NCBI GenBank assembly: GCA_021816895.1
Contig: JAKAWW010000001.1
Span: forward strand, 681,067-745,066
DNA from: Microcaldota archaeon
GTDB lineage: Archaea; Micrarchaeota; Micrarchaeia; Micrarchaeales; Micrarchaeaceae
DNA: 64,000 nt
Direction: 5' to 3'
Shown piece by piece: positions 63,189 through 64,000 of this stretch (positions within the stretch are counted from its first letter, which is position 1; every line of letters begins with the position of its first letter). The position numbers and the translations under genes were made by a program. The notes beneath the pieces are model-generated. The model saw only the letters and a program-made list of their open reading frames with translations, was not told where the DNA came from and did not search any database.

Positions 63189-63932
63189 TTATAACACAAT
63201 GAAATTTGATACCGCATCACTTACATCGTTTGGATTGTCGTAATGCGGGTTGTGCCCAGCGCCTTTTATCATCTTTACCAAACTGCCATTTATATGCTTT
63301 GACATTATGCTTGCAAACTTAGGGTTTATCACATTGTCGTTTTCTCCCCACAATATGAGGGTTTTGGCCCTTATGGTGCTCAATACGCTTGCACTAAGCT
63401 GCTCTTCGCCAAAATCGCTGTCAACAATGCTCCTTAGCACATACTCCTTGTTATTGTTGAGCTGCATTGCGGCGCTCACCATGCTTTTCTTGTATGCCTC
63501 GGCGCTTTCCGTGCTTAGTATCTCGTCAAAATTCTCCTTGATGCCTGCTGGATCCTCCAGCATGAGCCCCTTCACGCTGTTTTCATGGGCATAATAAGCG
63601 CTCACCCAACCACCATACGAATGACCGAACAGGTATGGATCTGCTTTTACTTCCTTTTCTATGAACTCGTTTACTGCCTTGCTTTGTATTGATATAGTAT
63701 ACGCTATGCGCGGCGCAGATGACAGGCCGTGGCCGAGCATGTCTATGGCGTAAATATCAAGCTTGCTGTCAAGATATTCAAACAGGCGCTTCCATACAAT
63801 CAGGCTTGCCCCGAAGCCGTGCAGGAAAATGACAGGTGCCTTATCACCTGCATGGTGCATGAAGTGCAGGTATCCTAGGGTGGTGCTTGTGTAGCCTTCT
63901 TCAAAATCCTTCGAATAGTCCATGGCATTCAC
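63189..63932 (-). CDS. Alpha/beta hydrolase
   Basis: 247 residues: oxyanion loop H-G-F-G-A-S, nucleophile elbow G-H-S-Y-G-G (about residues 104-109), acid in G-E-N-D-N-V-I-N and catalytic His in G-A-G-H-N-P-H. Covers esterases, lipases and related enzymes; substrate unknown. GTG start 63932 overlaps the stop of the upstream partial gene as GTGA; ATG 63923 is an alternative. Confidence 0.85.
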   Translation of the reverse strand: MNAMDYSKDFEEGYTSTTLGYLHFMHHAGDKAPVIFLHGFGASLIVWKRLFEYLDSKLDIYAIDMLGHGLSSAPRIAYTISIQSKAVNEFIEKEVKADPYLFGHSYGGWVSAYYAHENSVKGLMLEDPAGIKENFDEILSTESAEAYKKSMVSAAMQLNNNKEYVLRSIVDSDFGEEQLSASVLSTIRAKTLILWGENDNVINPKFASIMSKHINGSLVKMIKGAGHNPHYDNPNDVSDAVSNFIVL

Positions 63933-64000
63933 TTACCGTAGAAGAAGTGTATAGGCCTGCCCAATGCTGCCTCGGCCGCTTCCTGCACCGCCTCGCTGTA
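63929..64000 (-). CDS. C-terminal end of a gene cut by the window edge
   Basis: The last 23 codons are open to the edge and read Y-S-E-A-V-Q-E-A-A-E-A-A-L-G-R-P-I-H-F-F, then YGK and stop. Too short to name. The 3-nt shared GTGA junction indicates one transcript with the hydrolase. Confidence 0.5.
   Translation of the reverse strand, partial: YSEAVQEAAEAALGRPIHFFYGK

Overview
The window is archaeal. It encodes Pelota, an archaeal-type alanyl-tRNA synthetase with the N-terminal Cys/His zinc site, CDP-archaeol synthase, an STT3-type oligosaccharyltransferase, TATA-box promoters (some apparently leaderless) and GGTGA/GGTGG ribosome-binding sites. Compact spacing, many small helical orphan proteins and the general gene style suggest a small-genome lineage such as Micrarchaeota/DPANN, but that placement is inference.

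Layout. 1-8011: a YgjP-type metallopeptidase, two GT-C membrane glycosyltransferase-type proteins (one is STT3-like), and a NitT/TauT-type ABC transporter (fused double permease plus ATPase) with a divergent stand-alone gene for the domain usually found at the C-terminus of that ATPase. 8359-42770: a 34-kb same-strand block of tandem ankyrin-repeat genes, 15 (A1-A15) before and 23 plus a broken 24th (B1-B24) after a central pair encoding a double MoxR-type AAA+ ATPase and a protein with a HEAAH metallopeptidase-like motif, an acidic linker and a MIDAS-type VWA domain. 42819-64000: housekeeping genes (Exo5/Cas4-like nuclease, alaS, carS, SpeE-like enzyme; CDGSH protein; DedA; pelota; nucleotidyltransferase; carAB; MFS exporter; ilvE; XRE regulator; flavin reductase; alpha/beta hydrolase).

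The ankyrin/AAA+/VWA block is the striking system. Of 37 ankyrin-to-ankyrin junctions, 35 have exactly the same 11-nt overlap. The last codons of each gene (peptide G-V-S-Y-x-x) contain a GGTG-like ribosome-binding sequence and the ATG of the next gene, so the conserved C-terminus doubles as the translation-initiation region of its neighbour. Protein lengths step in 33-residue increments (by eye about 250 ankyrin units in all). Tails and heads are reshuffled between genes, and perfect 561-bp and 218-bp repeats show recent recombination. MoxR/VWA pairs are known protein-remodelling machines; I infer that the ankyrin proteins are a diversified set of cytoplasmic adaptors or recognition subunits for this one. 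No secretion signals, transposase, integrase or reverse transcriptase were seen in the block.

The labels A1-A15 and B1-B24 are mine. Three tail classes are used: class I (core TQFKERI..GKGNDG), class II (core QQKKIINSMREDSERL) and class III (core DSYLDSLARVKERIDS).
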